In this document: one piece after another, positions 46,304-54,874 of the stretch
Layout: the number at the start of each line of letters is the position of its first letter
How positions within the stretch are numbered: the stretch's first letter is position 1
Source: an uncultured Bacteroidota bacterium
GTDB lineage: Bacteria; Bacteroidota; Bacteroidia; JADZBD01
Direction: 5' to 3'
DNA: 64,000 nucleotides
NCBI GenBank assembly: GCA_937924855.1
Contig: CALEYQ010000074.1
Span: 12,310 to 76,309 of the forward strand
Translations under genes and position numbers: made by a program
The notes under the pieces: model-generated
Databases searched by the model: none
Told to the model about the DNA's origin: nothing
Seen by the model: the letters and a program-made list of their open reading frames with translations, nothing else

Positions 46304-46804
46304 CTACTTTTTGGGTTCTGTCTTATTAAACATGTACCGGGCGATTTTCCATTCCCCATTTTCTTTTTCAAAAACAAAGAGTTCCCGGTTTGCTTCAGGA
46401 AGGGTAGTGCCGGTGGCGTGGATAAGGGTGCTTCCTTTTGATCCGGTTACTGCAAAGGCCATGTTTCCTTCCACCTGTATTTCTTCTATGAAAAACTCAA
46501 TACTCAATTTTATCTGTGAAAAAACGTATTCATAAGATTTTAAAATGCCTTCCGATCCAATTCCCGATGGTGCTTCCGAGGGCATGAAAATGCCGTCTTT
46601 GGTGTATAGGGATTGTACTAATTTGGCATCCGAAGTATTAAGGGCTTTCTCATATTGTTTAAGCAAGGCTTCAATTTTTTGTTTTTCCTGTTTTTCCATG
46701 GTTTCTGTTTTTTGTGTTTTTTCCGAATCGGGGTTATTGTTGTTTTCGGGTTTGCATGAAGCCATTAAAGCAATGGCTAAAAACGCTGTTATAATCTTTT
46801 TCAT
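46304..46804 (-). CDS. SnoaL/DUF4440-like lipoprotein
   Basis: 166 residues. Lipobox LMASC places Cys near residue 16, followed by an Asn/Lys linker. The body has the NTF2-like pattern ALLKQYEKALNTSDAKLVQSLY, FMPSEAPSGIGSEGI and FVFEKENGEWKIARYMFNK. Such folds are often used for ketosteroid-like chemistry or ligand binding. The frame is open much further upstream, but the ATG giving a proper lipoprotein signal lies 1 base after the NmrA-like stop. Expressed with that gene. Confidence 0.82.
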   Translation of the reverse strand: MKKIITAFLAIALMASCKPENNNNPDSEKTQKTETMEKQEKQKIEALLKQYEKALNTSDAKLVQSLYTKDGIFMPSEAPSGIGSEGILKSYEYVFSQIKLSIEFFIEEIQVEGNMAFAVTGSKGSTLIHATGTTLPEANRELFVFEKENGEWKIARYMFNKTEPKK

Positions 46805-46805
46805 A

Positions 46806-47687
46806 TTAGCTAAAGTTTTGTTTAATCCAGGTATCCAACGGGGTGAGAGGTCCTGTGGCAATTTTTTTGGCCCTTTGAATTTGCTCCACTGCACCGGGCC
46901 CCATGTAGGTATGTGCTTCGAAATAGGCAAACATCTCAGCAATTTCTCCGGCCCCTTCAAAGAAACCTGAAAACACCTCGGTCGGCACCTGATTGAAGCT
47001 GTATTCCATACCATTGGCTTTAAACGCTTTTAAAACATCATTAAAACTGTTCAGTTCGGTAGCTAAGGATAAATAATTTCCCCTGCCCGCTGTTTCAGGG
47101 TTCAAAAAGGCCCCGGCCACTACTTTCCCCAGGTCCTTGATATCTGCCATGTGAATTACTTTTTTTGAGGGATCGATGGGCAATGTCCATCCCATTTTTC
47201 CGTCCTGCTGCTTTTGAGCTGCTAATTGTCCGCTCAGGTTCTGAAAATAGAAGGGAGGCTGTACAAAAGTGAAGAATTCAAATCCGGCATTTCTTACCAC
47301 CTCATCTACCCGGGCTTTTCCGGTAAAGTGGGGAACATTAAATTTTCCCCCGCTTATTTTTTCCACGTTGGGCAGGGTTGACCAGATAAAGTGATTTACA
47401 CCGGCCTTTTTTGCGGCTTCCACGGCAGCTTTTCCCTGGGCCATTTCGTCGGCTCCTTCCCAGAAATTGGTTACTGCAAAAACGCCATTGGCACCTTCAA
47501 AGGCTTTAATCAGCGATCCTGTGTCGGTCAGATCACCGGACACTGCTTCATCAGCCTCTCCTTCATACCGGTCCGGGTTTCGGGTTATGGCTCTTACTTT
47601 AAAACTTCCTTCTTTTTTTAGGGCATTTACTACGGCACCTCCCTGATGGCCTGTGGCGCCAATTACGGCAATTGTTTTTTTATCCAT
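46806..47687 (-). CDS. NmrA-like NAD(P)-binding protein
   Basis: 293-residue Rossmann protein of the atypical SDR NmrA/HSCARG family. Cofactor motif AVIGATGHQGGAVVNAL at residues 7-23; VRAITRNPDRYEG supplies the NADP phosphate-binding Arg, typical of redox sensors; FIWSTLPNVEKISGG and the C-terminal MFAYFEAHTYMGP are family-like. It lacks a canonical YxxxK catalytic set, so sensing rather than catalysis is likely. A Crp-like palindrome is 43 bases upstream. Pairs with the lipoprotein gene downstream. Confidence 0.87.
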   Translation of the reverse strand: MDKKTIAVIGATGHQGGAVVNALKKEGSFKVRAITRNPDRYEGEADEAVSGDLTDTGSLIKAFEGANGVFAVTNFWEGADEMAQGKAAVEAAKKAGVNHFIWSTLPNVEKISGGKFNVPHFTGKARVDEVVRNAGFEFFTFVQPPFYFQNLSGQLAAQKQQDGKMGWTLPIDPSKKVIHMADIKDLGKVVAGAFLNPETAGRGNYLSLATELNSFNDVLKAFKANGMEYSFNQVPTEVFSGFFEGAGEIAEMFAYFEAHTYMGPGAVEQIQRAKKIATGPLTPLDTWIKQNFS

Positions 47688-47729
47688 TTGAATTATTTTT
47701 TTGGTTTAACTGTATAGCAAAGATCGCAC

Positions 47730-47748
47730 AGGTGAAGGGGATTCACCT
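47730..47748. promoter_or_regulatory. Inverted repeat between Crp/Fnr gene and NmrA-like gene
   Basis: AGGTGAA-GGGGA-TTCACCT: perfect 7-base arms, 5-base spacer. The GGTGA/TCACC half sites are close to Crp-family TGTGA/TCACA. It lies between the stop of the Crp/Fnr gene and the start of the NmrA-like gene on the same strand. A terminator for the regulator gene is the alternative, but no U-run follows. Confidence 0.4.
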
Positions 47749-47781
47749 ATAAGGTAGTTTAAGAAATGGCCTTAAGCCATA

Positions 47782-48363
47782 TTAAGTGGTGGCGATTTTC
47801 TTTCTGATGGTACTCAGAAATTCGGGTGTTACCCCGAGGTAGGAGGCAATCTGAACGTTGGAAATGCGGTTGAAAAAATCAGGGTAATGTTCTACGAAAT
47901 ACAGGTAGCGTTCTTCGGCGGTGGAGCTAATGTTTTGCAAAATACGGTTCTGAAGACTAACCATGGCATTTTCCGCAAGCACCCTGAAAATCCGGTTGAA
48001 TTTCGGATAGTTTACAAACAGACTTAGCTGATCTTCTTTTTTACACTGAAGGATAAGGGATTTCTCTATGGCTTCAATGTACAGTTTGCTGGGTTTTTCA
48101 GCATGGAAACTTCCAATGTCTCCAACCCACCAGTTTTCAACGGCAAATTGCAGATTATGTTCTTTGCCTTTGTCATCCACGGTGTACATTCTGAAGCATC
48201 CCTCTACTACAAAAGTATTATGCCGGCATATTTCACCCTCTTGAAGTATGAATTGCCTTCGCTTTATGTTTCGCATCTTAAAATACTGCTCTACCACTGC
48301 CTTTTCTTCATCGGTTAGGGGAAGATGGCTTTCGAAATAATCTATCAGAGGCTGAGTGGTCAT
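47782..48363 (-). CDS. Crp/Fnr family transcriptional regulator
   Basis: 193 residues: an N-terminal cyclic-nucleotide-binding-like barrel (FILQEGEICRHNTFVVEGCFRMY) and a C-terminal winged helix of the short Bacteroidota type (ISNVQIASYLGVTPEFLSTIRKK). No Fnr-type Cys cluster. Such regulators often control an adjacent oxidoreductase gene; the NmrA-like gene lies downstream behind a palindrome resembling a Crp half-site pair. The effector is unknown. Confidence 0.9.
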   Translation of the reverse strand: MTTQPLIDYFESHLPLTDEEKAVVEQYFKMRNIKRRQFILQEGEICRHNTFVVEGCFRMYTVDDKGKEHNLQFAVENWWVGDIGSFHAEKPSKLYIEAIEKSLILQCKKEDQLSLFVNYPKFNRIFRVLAENAMVSLQNRILQNISSTAEERYLYFVEHYPDFFNRISNVQIASYLGVTPEFLSTIRKKIATT

Positions 48364-48532
48364 TATCCGGATTTCATCAGGGGTTTAGATCGCTTATTGT
48401 CCGGTTTATAAAAGCACCGGGCGGCTTTGTCGGGTTGGTTGAAGGGGCAACAGATTTTTTTATTTATGTGCTAATAAATAATTAAGGATCCCAAAATACT
48501 ATCTGTTCAGGTCCTGATTATTAACTTAAGTT

Positions 48533-49879
48533 CTATTGAATGACGAGCTTATGAAAACTAAATTTATCATTCGCCGTAATTTTAATAAAATAAATACCGG
48601 GCGGGGTTTCTTTTAAATCCAATTGAATATTATTGTGGGAAATCTTTGCATCGAAAGTCACAGCGCTTCCCAATTCATTGAATATTTTGATTTCATGTAA
48701 GTTCAGGGTTTCCCCGTATTGGATATGGGTTCGCCCATTGGCAGGATTCGGGAAAATCAAAAATCGGGATCCGGGCTCTTCAGCAAGGGATAAGGGAAAT
48801 TGATTTTGGAGCCATCCAACCTGGTCGTCGTCAAAAGATGACCAGACAATATCTGTTTTGCCGTCGGAATCCAAATCGGAACAATAAATGGATTGGATGT
48901 TGTTGAAAATCCCCGGTGTGGCCTGAGCCGGTAAAAATCCTCCCAGCCCATTATTAAGGTAGTAAAGAATTGAGTTTGCGCCAACTTCTGCCACACAAAA
49001 ATCCTTAAGTCCATCGTTATTTAGATCAGAGGATACGGCAAAAACCCCTCCAACGCTCGGATTAATCTGGACTCCGGAATTAAAATTTCCATTTCCAAAA
49101 TTTTCAATCAATGCTGTTTCATAAAGGGAAATGGCCACAATGTCAAGGTCTCCATCATTTTCTACATCCAATACGCAGGCCGAGATCATATAAAACAGAT
49201 AGTGGAGCTGCTGGGGAGGAGAGAAGCTCAGATTGCCAAGATTATTAAACCAGACAACATAACTGTCTGTAACTCCAACTATGTCTATAAGACCATTGTT
49301 ATTTAAATCAGCCGCAAGAATTTGTCGTGGATTGGAAACACTGGAACTGAATATCTGACGAGGGCCAAAATTTCCATTACCCAGATTTTCAAACCAGCTG
49401 AAACTATTATCCCATCTGGAAGCAGATAGGATATCCTGGTCTCCATCCCCATCAAGATCGGCCGTTGAAACGGATTCTACACCCATAGCATTATTATGGA
49501 TAATTTGCTGGGGGCCAAAATTCCCATTGCCAAGGTTTTTGTACCAGGCTATTTTATTGTCAAGCCCGGAGGCAGAAATAACATCCATTTTTTGATCTCC
49601 GTCAAGATCAGCCGCATTAACACAGGTAGCTCCGCGCGCATTGGTGGATATTATCTGTTTAGGGCCAAAAAGATTATTTCCAAGGTTTTTATACCAGGCA
49701 ATGGTGCTGTCGTTGGAGGAGGCCGAAAGCACATCCTTTTTAAGGTCGCCATCCAGATCGATGGCAAAAACCGAGCGTGCCCCATCGGCTGTGGAGGTAA
49801 TGATATGCGGATTGCTAAACTGGGCTGAAGCAGTAAACCAGAATATTGCCGGGAGAATAGCTATCAGCAGTTGTTTCAT
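48533..49879 (-). CDS. FG-GAP/VCBS-repeat protein with T9SS sorting domain
   Basis: 448 residues, signal peptide 1-19 (FWFTASAQ). About seven repeats of roughly 45 residues with Asp-rich calcium loops such as DLDGDLKKDVLSAS and DLDGDGDQDILSAS followed by WYKNLGNGNFGP; they predict a beta-propeller. The C-terminal sorting domain is FLIFPNPANGRTHIQY through HKLVIQ. Expected on the cell surface or released via SprA. Function unknown; such propellers bind ligands or other proteins. Last gene before the cassette region. Confidence 0.9.
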   Translation of the reverse strand: MKQLLIAILPAIFWFTASAQFSNPHIITSTADGARSVFAIDLDGDLKKDVLSASSNDSTIAWYKNLGNNLFGPKQIISTNARGATCVNAADLDGDQKMDVISASGLDNKIAWYKNLGNGNFGPQQIIHNNAMGVESVSTADLDGDGDQDILSASRWDNSFSWFENLGNGNFGPRQIFSSSVSNPRQILAADLNNNGLIDIVGVTDSYVVWFNNLGNLSFSPPQQLHYLFYMISACVLDVENDGDLDIVAISLYETALIENFGNGNFNSGVQINPSVGGVFAVSSDLNNDGLKDFCVAEVGANSILYYLNNGLGGFLPAQATPGIFNNIQSIYCSDLDSDGKTDIVWSSFDDDQVGWLQNQFPLSLAEEPGSRFLIFPNPANGRTHIQYGETLNLHEIKIFNELGSAVTFDAKISHNNIQLDLKETPPGIYFIKITANDKFSFHKLVIQ

Positions 49880-50138
49880 CTTTTCGGATTGCTTTAAAAA
49901 AAAGTCTTTGCTGGTTTCCCGGGATTTTTAAAAATCTCCAGTGGGCAGACCTGCAAAACAACAAATAAAGGTAAATAATTTTCAGGGACTTGTCAAGCCG
50001 ACCAGGGTAGGGGGCGAGCCATTGATCCCAGGCTTTATAAGTCAATGGGGATGCCCCAGTGGCAATTTGTTTTCTTAAAGCAAAAACTATATTAAAGTGG
50101 GAAAGCTATTTCGAGGGCAGTTTAAAGGGTGGAGGGGG

Positions 50139-50588
50139 TTACCATTTCTTTCCCTCTCTTTGTTTCAATCTGTTTTGATATTCTGTTTCATTGTCAACTT
50201 CGTATTGATTTACCAAGGTCCCATTTTCAAAAATAAGAAATAAGTCTTTTTCGAAAAGAGAAGCATACCCCATATGCCGGTAATTCAGCATTTCCCCAAG
50301 TGGTATTCTGATTTTCCCGTTAAACCAATTTGCGAATATGATGTTTTGTCCCGGAAACAGGTAGTTTAAATCAACTTCTTTGTAATCTTCGATATATGCT
50401 TTAAGGCCGGTTAAGTATAAGTTATTGTCTTTTATTTCCCACTGCCCAAAGTATCCACGCCAGCAAGCTGTTGAGGGTGAAACAAATTTTATGTCGGTTC
50501 TGCTTTGCAGATATTGGTTTAATGGTTCTGAGGCCATCCAGGTTTCTTCACCATTGTAAATAAGTTTTTCCCCTATTTGTGCTGTCAT
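50139..50588 (-). CDS. Uncharacterised protein (last cassette-like gene)
   Basis: 149 residues, no signal peptide or membrane helix, rich in aromatic residues (TACWRGYFGQWEIKDNNLYL, NIIFANWFNGKIRIPLGEML). I do not recognise it, though it reads as a small compact beta-rich cytosolic protein. It follows the degenerate attC-like element at 50633-50752 and has the same orientation as the array. No attC-like element was found on its 3' side; the 259 bases to the FG-GAP gene hold nothing recognisable. Confidence 0.65.
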   Translation of the reverse strand: MTAQIGEKLIYNGEETWMASEPLNQYLQSRTDIKFVSPSTACWRGYFGQWEIKDNNLYLTGLKAYIEDYKEVDLNYLFPGQNIIFANWFNGKIRIPLGEMLNYRHMGYASLFEKDLFLIFENGTLVNQYEVDNETEYQNRLKQREGKKW

Positions 50589-50632
50589 ATTAGCCTGGAT
50601 AACAAAAGGTCATTTTCATTTTTGGATAGCCT

Positions 50633-50752
50633 GAAACAGTTTGCGGGTTTAAGAAGTGGCGATCCAGATAGCTATTCGGATTGCACAGTCTGTACCGATC
50701 GACTTTAAGGAGCATCGGGGTCACCCCGCCTGCCGAAAAACCCGTGTTATGC
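50633..50752 (-). repeat. attC-like palindromic element A
   Basis: Imperfect palindrome at the 3' end of the methyltransferase cassette: CAGTTTGCGGGTTT on the left and AAACCCGTGTTATGCC on the right. The right outer arm GTTATGC (50746-50752) is complementary to GCATAAC (51456-51462) at the other end of the same cassette. The most degenerate of the clear elements, especially in its left arm. Confidence 0.55.
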
Positions 50753-50780
50753 CTTCGCCCTTCCATTTTTTCGTGTCGTG

Positions 50781-51410
50781 TTAAGCCGATTGTAATTTTC
50801 TGAAACTGCAAAAAACAAAGTTCTGAATAGTGTCAAACGGTGTTTTGTGGTCAACCGTTATACACTTGATTTTCTCAAAAAACCTTTTCAGTCGGTCGGT
50901 CATTGACGCTTCTGAATATTGTTTGATTTCTATTCCACTACACTTTTTGGGTCCTTGTTCCGAGAATGTCCCGATTACTAATATCCCTGTCGGGTTGATA
51001 CTTTCCTGAGCAGTTTGTAAATAGTTTGAAATCTCTTGTTCGTCTGTCAAAAAGTGAAATGCAGCTCTGTCGTGCCAAAAGTCATATTTCTCTGTCGGTT
51101 TAAAAGTCGCTGCGTCTGCAATTATCCATTTTACATTTTTTGCTTTTTCTCCAAGTCGTTGTTTAGCTCTGTCAATGGCAGCCGCTGAAATGTCGAGAAC
51201 TGAAATGTCTTTATAGCCCAAGTCAAGTAAGTGGTCAACTAAAAAGCTGTCGCCACCCCCAATGTCAATCACTTTTGCGGTTGCCGGTACATTGAATTGT
51301 TTAAAGAAGTCCAAAGAGGTTTCAGGTGTCGGCTGAAACCAACTCACATCTTTCAGTTCTTTCGTCTGATAGATATTTTCCCAATGTTTTTTGCGGTCAA
51401 AAATTTCCAT
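50781..51410 (-). CDS. Class I SAM-dependent methyltransferase
   Basis: 209 residues, Rossmann methyltransferase. Motif I is VIDIGGGDSFLVDHLL near residue 47, with DISAAAID as the acidic end of strand 2, WIIADAATFKP and FDTIQNFVF later. The N-terminal HWENIYQTKELKDVSWFQ is typical of small-molecule or thiopurine-like methyltransferases in bacteria. Substrate unknown. Sits between attC-like elements A and B whose outer arms match, so it is a single-gene cassette. Confidence 0.88.
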   Translation of the reverse strand: MEIFDRKKHWENIYQTKELKDVSWFQPTPETSLDFFKQFNVPATAKVIDIGGGDSFLVDHLLDLGYKDISVLDISAAAIDRAKQRLGEKAKNVKWIIADAATFKPTEKYDFWHDRAAFHFLTDEQEISNYLQTAQESINPTGILVIGTFSEQGPKKCSGIEIKQYSEASMTDRLKRFFEKIKCITVDHKTPFDTIQNFVFCSFRKLQSA

Positions 51411-51455
51411 TTTTCTATCTCGTTTCCATGTTGCAATGTCGTCTTTTAGGGTGAA

Positions 51456-51586
51456 GCATAACGGTTTTCAGCTTGCTGCACTGGCGGATTAAATGTTTAT
51501 CACTGTTCCCTGGCACAAAAGTAAATAGAAAGAACAAGCGCTCATACTTGCTCCTCACCCGCCATTGCGGAAAGATGCTGTCAGCG
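51456..51586 (-). repeat. attC-like palindromic element B
   Basis: Element at the 3' end of the RCC1 cassette. Left arm GCATAACGGTTTTCAGC..TGGCGG, right arm CCGCC..GATGCTGTCAGC. Its right end overlaps the RCC1 stop codon. The outer arm GTCAGCGG matches the complement of CCTCTAAC at the cassette start in 6 of 8 positions, so it has drifted. Confidence 0.6.
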
Positions 51587-52894
51587 GTAGCTTTTTAATT
51601 TTATGTATAATACGATGTTCAATATAATGCTAATTAATAACAGCAGATATTTTAAAAATTTAAAGACAAAATCAGTATTTAACGTTCTATCATTTTCATT
51701 CAATTTTGTTGCAAGTTTTTTTGATGAATTGTTATGTGTTGAAATAGGCAAAGGGTCATTTAATAGAATTCCATTAATGTCAAGCGGCATTATCTTAGGG
51801 GAATAACACCGTGAGAAATTTCCCATACCAAGCTGTCCAGATGGATTGTCTCCAAATGTAAATATCTTACCTGTTGAGGAAACTGCAATAGATTGAAAGC
51901 ATCCTCCTCCAATGTCAACAATATTTTTCAGCGACTTTATTAAAATAGGAGTTGAGCAGCTTAAAGTGTCTCCTGTTCCCAGCATTCCGTAATGGTTTTT
52001 ACCCCAACCCCAAACATTTTTATTTTCATCAATAGCAAGTGAATGCCAACTGCCACAAGCAATCTTAGTAAATTTAGGCAACCCTTTAAAAAGAACCGGC
52101 TGGTCGTAGTATTTTCTCGTTTCCTCCATAAATTGAAACGCTGGGTCAGAACCCCAAACCCAAATATTTCCATCATAATCTAAAGCAACTGAGTGATGCC
52201 AACCAACTGCTATTTCTTTTATTTTAGGAATACCTTCAATTTTTATTGCATATCGTTGGAACTCTTCTCCCTTTTTCCCAAGTTCATTAAAAGTATTTCC
52301 ACCCCAACCCCAAACAGTACCATCTTTTTTTAGAGCCAAAGTATGATAACCAACCGACGCAATACTAACAACATTAGTTAAAATTTCCGAGTTTGAAATT
52401 TGTAAAACTTGCACCGGCCATGAACTATGTTCTCTTGTTCCATTGCCAAGTTCAGCGAAATAGTTATGTCCCCAACACCAAACCGTCCCGTCTTTTTTTA
52501 GCCCAACTGTATGCCAATGTCCGCCTTCAACGGCAACAAAATTTGTATGATTTGGTAATTTCTGTGGTGTTAATTGGTCGTTAATCGATGAGCACCCAAG
52601 TTGACCATAATTATTTCTGCCCCATAAAAACAAATCCCCATTTTTATCCAGTGCAATGCTATGGTCGTAACCACGAGAGATGGCTATTATTTTTTTTAGA
52701 CTTTTTACTTTTATTGGCTTTGGAGAGTTTTCAATAGTACTATCACCTAGCTGTCCGAAATTATTTCTTCCAATTGTCCAAACGTTTCCTTGCTTGTCTA
52801 AAATTAATGCGTGTCCGTTTCCTCCGTCCAGTATTTGTCCTGATACGGTTATTGAACAAATTGCAAATATTAGAGTAGTTATTTGTTGTCTCAT
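51581..52894 (-). CDS. RCC1-repeat (beta-propeller) protein with C-terminal membrane helix
   Basis: 437 residues. Signal peptide to about residue 19 (ends TVSG), then seven RCC1/BLIP-II repeats, each with a WxxGxNxxGQLG-type core: VWTIGRNNFGQLGDST, LFLWGRNNYGQLGCSS, VWCWGHNYFAELGNGT and so on. A C-terminal helix (FLKYLLLLISIILNIVLYI) anchors it. Role unknown; RCC1 propellers bind proteins or carbohydrates. AT-rich coding sequence compared with the core genes. Single-gene cassette between elements B and C. Confidence 0.9.
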   Translation of the reverse strand: MRQQITTLIFAICSITVSGQILDGGNGHALILDKQGNVWTIGRNNFGQLGDSTIENSPKPIKVKSLKKIIAISRGYDHSIALDKNGDLFLWGRNNYGQLGCSSINDQLTPQKLPNHTNFVAVEGGHWHTVGLKKDGTVWCWGHNYFAELGNGTREHSSWPVQVLQISNSEILTNVVSIASVGYHTLALKKDGTVWGWGGNTFNELGKKGEEFQRYAIKIEGIPKIKEIAVGWHHSVALDYDGNIWVWGSDPAFQFMEETRKYYDQPVLFKGLPKFTKIACGSWHSLAIDENKNVWGWGKNHYGMLGTGDTLSCSTPILIKSLKNIVDIGGGCFQSIAVSSTGKIFTFGDNPSGQLGMGNFSRCYSPKIMPLDINGILLNDPLPISTHNNSSKKLATKLNENDRTLNTDFVFKFLKYLLLLISIILNIVLYIKLKSYR

Positions 52895-52901
52895 AAAGTT
52901 A

Positions 52902-53036
52902 CCTCTAACGTTTTGGCGCTTGGCGAAGAAGCGGATTTCGAAGCACTAAGCTGTCTGCCAGCACTGAACTTGCTACGAAGCACAAAGCTTCATTTAAGCA
53001 CTTAACCCGCTTTTTTGCCAAACGCCTGTTATAGGC
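52902..53036 (-). repeat. attC-like palindromic element C
   Basis: Left arm CCTCTAACGTTTTGGCGC then TTGGCGAAGAAGCGG; right arm CCGCTTTTTTGCC then AAACGCCTGTTATAGGC. About 17 of 20 inner-stem positions pair. The outer arm GTTATAGGC (53028-53036) is the exact 9-base complement of GCCTATAAC (53679-53687) at the start of the same cassette. The run AAAACG against A gives the asymmetric unpaired spacer expected in attC. Confidence 0.75.
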
Positions 53037-53041
53037 GGTAT

Positions 53042-53659
53042 TTATTTCACTTTTATTAATGTTTTCATTCCATTCTGTCGTAATGTTATTTCTAATTCGT
53101 CTGTCGTTTTATTAAATGAAGTCATTGGATAAGAGTCGAGGTCTTTAATAGTTTGATAACTTAAACTTTTACAGTCAATGTATCCAATGCTTGTATTAAA
53201 GTCAGGGAATTTAATTTCTTGTACAAAAAGTTTGTCTTGGAAAACGATTGTTTTGTAGTCAAAATACTTGTCGGAAAGGTCGTTAATTTGCGGGTCAGTT
53301 TCTATTTTTCCAATCTCCAAATCACGAAAGTCGTTGTCTGATAAATTATATTTTTCCTTTAAATTTTCAACGCAATTGTCGATTAACCAAATATGCTTAA
53401 AGTCAATTGAGATTGAAAGTTCTGCATATGGGTTTTCAAATTTCGGTGATACGTGTTTTCTTCTTTTCCCAGTCCATTTGTAATAATATTTCTCAATTAC
53501 ATTTTCATACGTTAATCCGAATAGCAAGAAAAATGGTAGTAGAATAAGTATAATAATTACGACAGGTATCATTACAATTAAACTCAATGGAGAAGAATTG
53601 AAAAAGTCGCTAAACTTTTCTTTACTTGTCAATTGAATATCTTGTTCGTTAATTGTCAT
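53042..53659 (-). CDS. Uncharacterised single-pass membrane protein
   Basis: 205 residues with one strong hydrophobic helix at about 24-48 (SLIVMIPVVIIILILLPFFL), a basic segment just after it (KWTGKRRKH) and a soluble C-terminal domain of about 140 residues rich in Asp and Phe. Not recognised. It starts 20 bases inside the cassette, and its stop is 5 bases from the end of element C, so it fills its cassette completely. Confidence 0.72.
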   Translation of the reverse strand: MTINEQDIQLTSKEKFSDFFNSSPLSLIVMIPVVIIILILLPFFLLFGLTYENVIEKYYYKWTGKRRKHVSPKFENPYAELSISIDFKHIWLIDNCVENLKEKYNLSDNDFRDLEIGKIETDPQINDLSDKYFDYKTIVFQDKLFVQEIKFPDFNTSIGYIDCKSLSYQTIKDLDSYPMTSFNKTTDELEITLRQNGMKTLIKVK

Positions 53660-53678
53660 TGGGTCGTTTCTTAATATA

Positions 53679-53815
53679 GCCTATAACGTTTTGCAGCTAC
53701 CCGAAGGGCGGGACTTTTACCACAAAACTTGATTTGAAAAACTAATGTTTGATTAACCACAAAACTGTCTTTGGAACACGAACCCCCGCCTTTTGGGTAG
53801 GTGCTGTTATGTGGC
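53679..53815 (-). repeat. attC-like palindromic element D
   Basis: Left arm GCCTATAACGTTTTGCAGC then TACCCGAAGGGCGGG; right arm CCCGCCTTTTGGGTAG then GTGCTGTTATGTGGC. About 18 of 20 stem positions pair. The outer arm GTTATGTGGC (53806-53815) is the exact 10-base complement of GCCACATAAC (54637-54646) at the start of the lipoprotein cassette. Confidence 0.78.
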
Positions 53816-53830
53816 GTTTTTCTTGTCATT

Positions 53831-54616
53831 TTAGTATTGTCGTCCTGTTTTACTCGGGTCGTTTAGGTCTATCCAAAAAATATGAATTGGTTCTCCTTCG
53901 TCTTGTCGTCCGTTGTTATTACTGTCAAGTTGTGCAAATACAAACATAAAGTCATTATCTGAGTCATACTCTGACTTAAAAACTGAATAATTTTCTGGAA
54001 TAAGTGCTTTTAGTCTTTCCCCGTTAATGTCGAACAAGTAAAGTCGTCTAAGGTCTTTTAGATTTACAAATCCGTCTTTGTTTGTGTCTTCATTATAAAC
54101 AGAAACCATAAAGTAATTTCTGGTGATTGGCTTATTGTTTAGTGTGTCTTTGGAAAATGTCGGATAGTAAAGTGTTCTAACTAAAACTGGTTTCTCAAAA
54201 AAGTTTTTTTGCTTATTTTCTTTAATGTCATAATGTGAAATATTCACCAAATTATAGCCGTAAACAGCTTCAAGTCCTGGCATAAGATTGTTGTTCCAAT
54301 TATTCCCTTTGTTTCCTTCGCTCTCTTCATATCTATAATGAAAGCTGTTTGAACCAATGAAAGTCGAATTGTCTTTTTTGTTCAGATTTACTTTATAAAT
54401 AGTTGTCAACCGAACGTTTGGAATGCCTGTCAACAAAACGCTACTTGGTCGTGTGTCAATTTTCAAAGAATCACTGTTTAGTCCGTTTGATTGGTCGTTC
54501 TCGGAATTTTCTGAACTTGAACTTACCTGAAAACCTTTTTCTTCAAGTTTTCCGTTTGAGCAACTTGTCATTAAGTAAACAAGTGTCAATGTAAAAATGG
54601 TCTGTAAATATTTCAT
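53831..54616 (-). CDS. Lipoprotein with EF-hand-like calcium loops
   Basis: 261 residues. Lipobox VYLMTSCSNG places the lipidated Cys near residue 18. The C-terminal third has two EF-hand-type loops: DTNKDGFVNLKDL (near residue 178) and DSNNNGRQDEGEP (near 230), as in dockerin-like or calcium-binding periplasmic proteins. Upstream codons in the same frame run into the attC-like element, so the internal ATG that gives the lipoprotein signal is chosen. Function unknown. Single-gene cassette between D and E. Confidence 0.83.
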   Translation of the reverse strand: MKYLQTIFTLTLVYLMTSCSNGKLEEKGFQVSSSSENSENDQSNGLNSDSLKIDTRPSSVLLTGIPNVRLTTIYKVNLNKKDNSTFIGSNSFHYRYEESEGNKGNNWNNNLMPGLEAVYGYNLVNISHYDIKENKQKNFFEKPVLVRTLYYPTFSKDTLNNKPITRNYFMVSVYNEDTNKDGFVNLKDLRRLYLFDINGERLKALIPENYSVFKSEYDSDNDFMFVFAQLDSNNNGRQDEGEPIHIFWIDLNDPSKTGRQY

Positions 54617-54636
54617 ATTGTCTGTCTTTTTAAAAT

Positions 54637-54721
54637 GCCACATAACACCGGCTTTGCAAACCATTGTCTGTGTTGAGTTTCACTTTATTTGTCGGGTTGG
54701 TTTGTGTGTCGGGTGTTTTCA
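54637..54721 (-). repeat. attC-like palindromic element E (degenerate)
   Basis: Left arm GCCACATAACACCGGCTTTG then CAAACCA; right arm TGGTTTG, TGTGTCGGGTGTTTTC. The left outer arm matches element D exactly, but the right outer arm lacks a GTTRRRY-like core and does not match the start of the restriction-modification unit. Shorter than the others. Confidence 0.5.
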
Positions 54722-54771
54722 TTTTTTCAGAAGGGAAGGATAAAACAAATTGAATTTCTTCTTGAGTAGAG

Positions 54772-54840
54772 AAAAGCACACTCTTTGCCAAGTTTTGGCT
54801 TGTGTGTCGGATTGTGCGACTTGGCAATGTGTGTGCTTTT
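54772..54840. repeat. Long hairpin after the restriction-modification operon
   Basis: AAAAGCACAC and TTGCCAAG are mirrored by CTTGGCAA and GTGTGCTTTT around a 27-base loop. It lies 35 bases after the stop of the large R-M gene. It could be a terminator for that operon or the remnant of another attC-like element; it lacks the outer core sequences of the latter. Confidence 0.5.
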
Positions 54841-54874
54841 AACATGGCTTTATTTTATCTTTTTTATTATTTAT

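Noticed and set aside
46805..47014. Longer form of the SnoaL-like lipoprotein
   Set aside because: The upstream codons overlap the NmrA-like gene in another frame; the internal ATG gives a proper lipobox.
48364..48532. Possible promoter or small gene before the FG-GAP region
   Set aside because: No TAnnTTTG element in a useful position and no open frame of interest were found.
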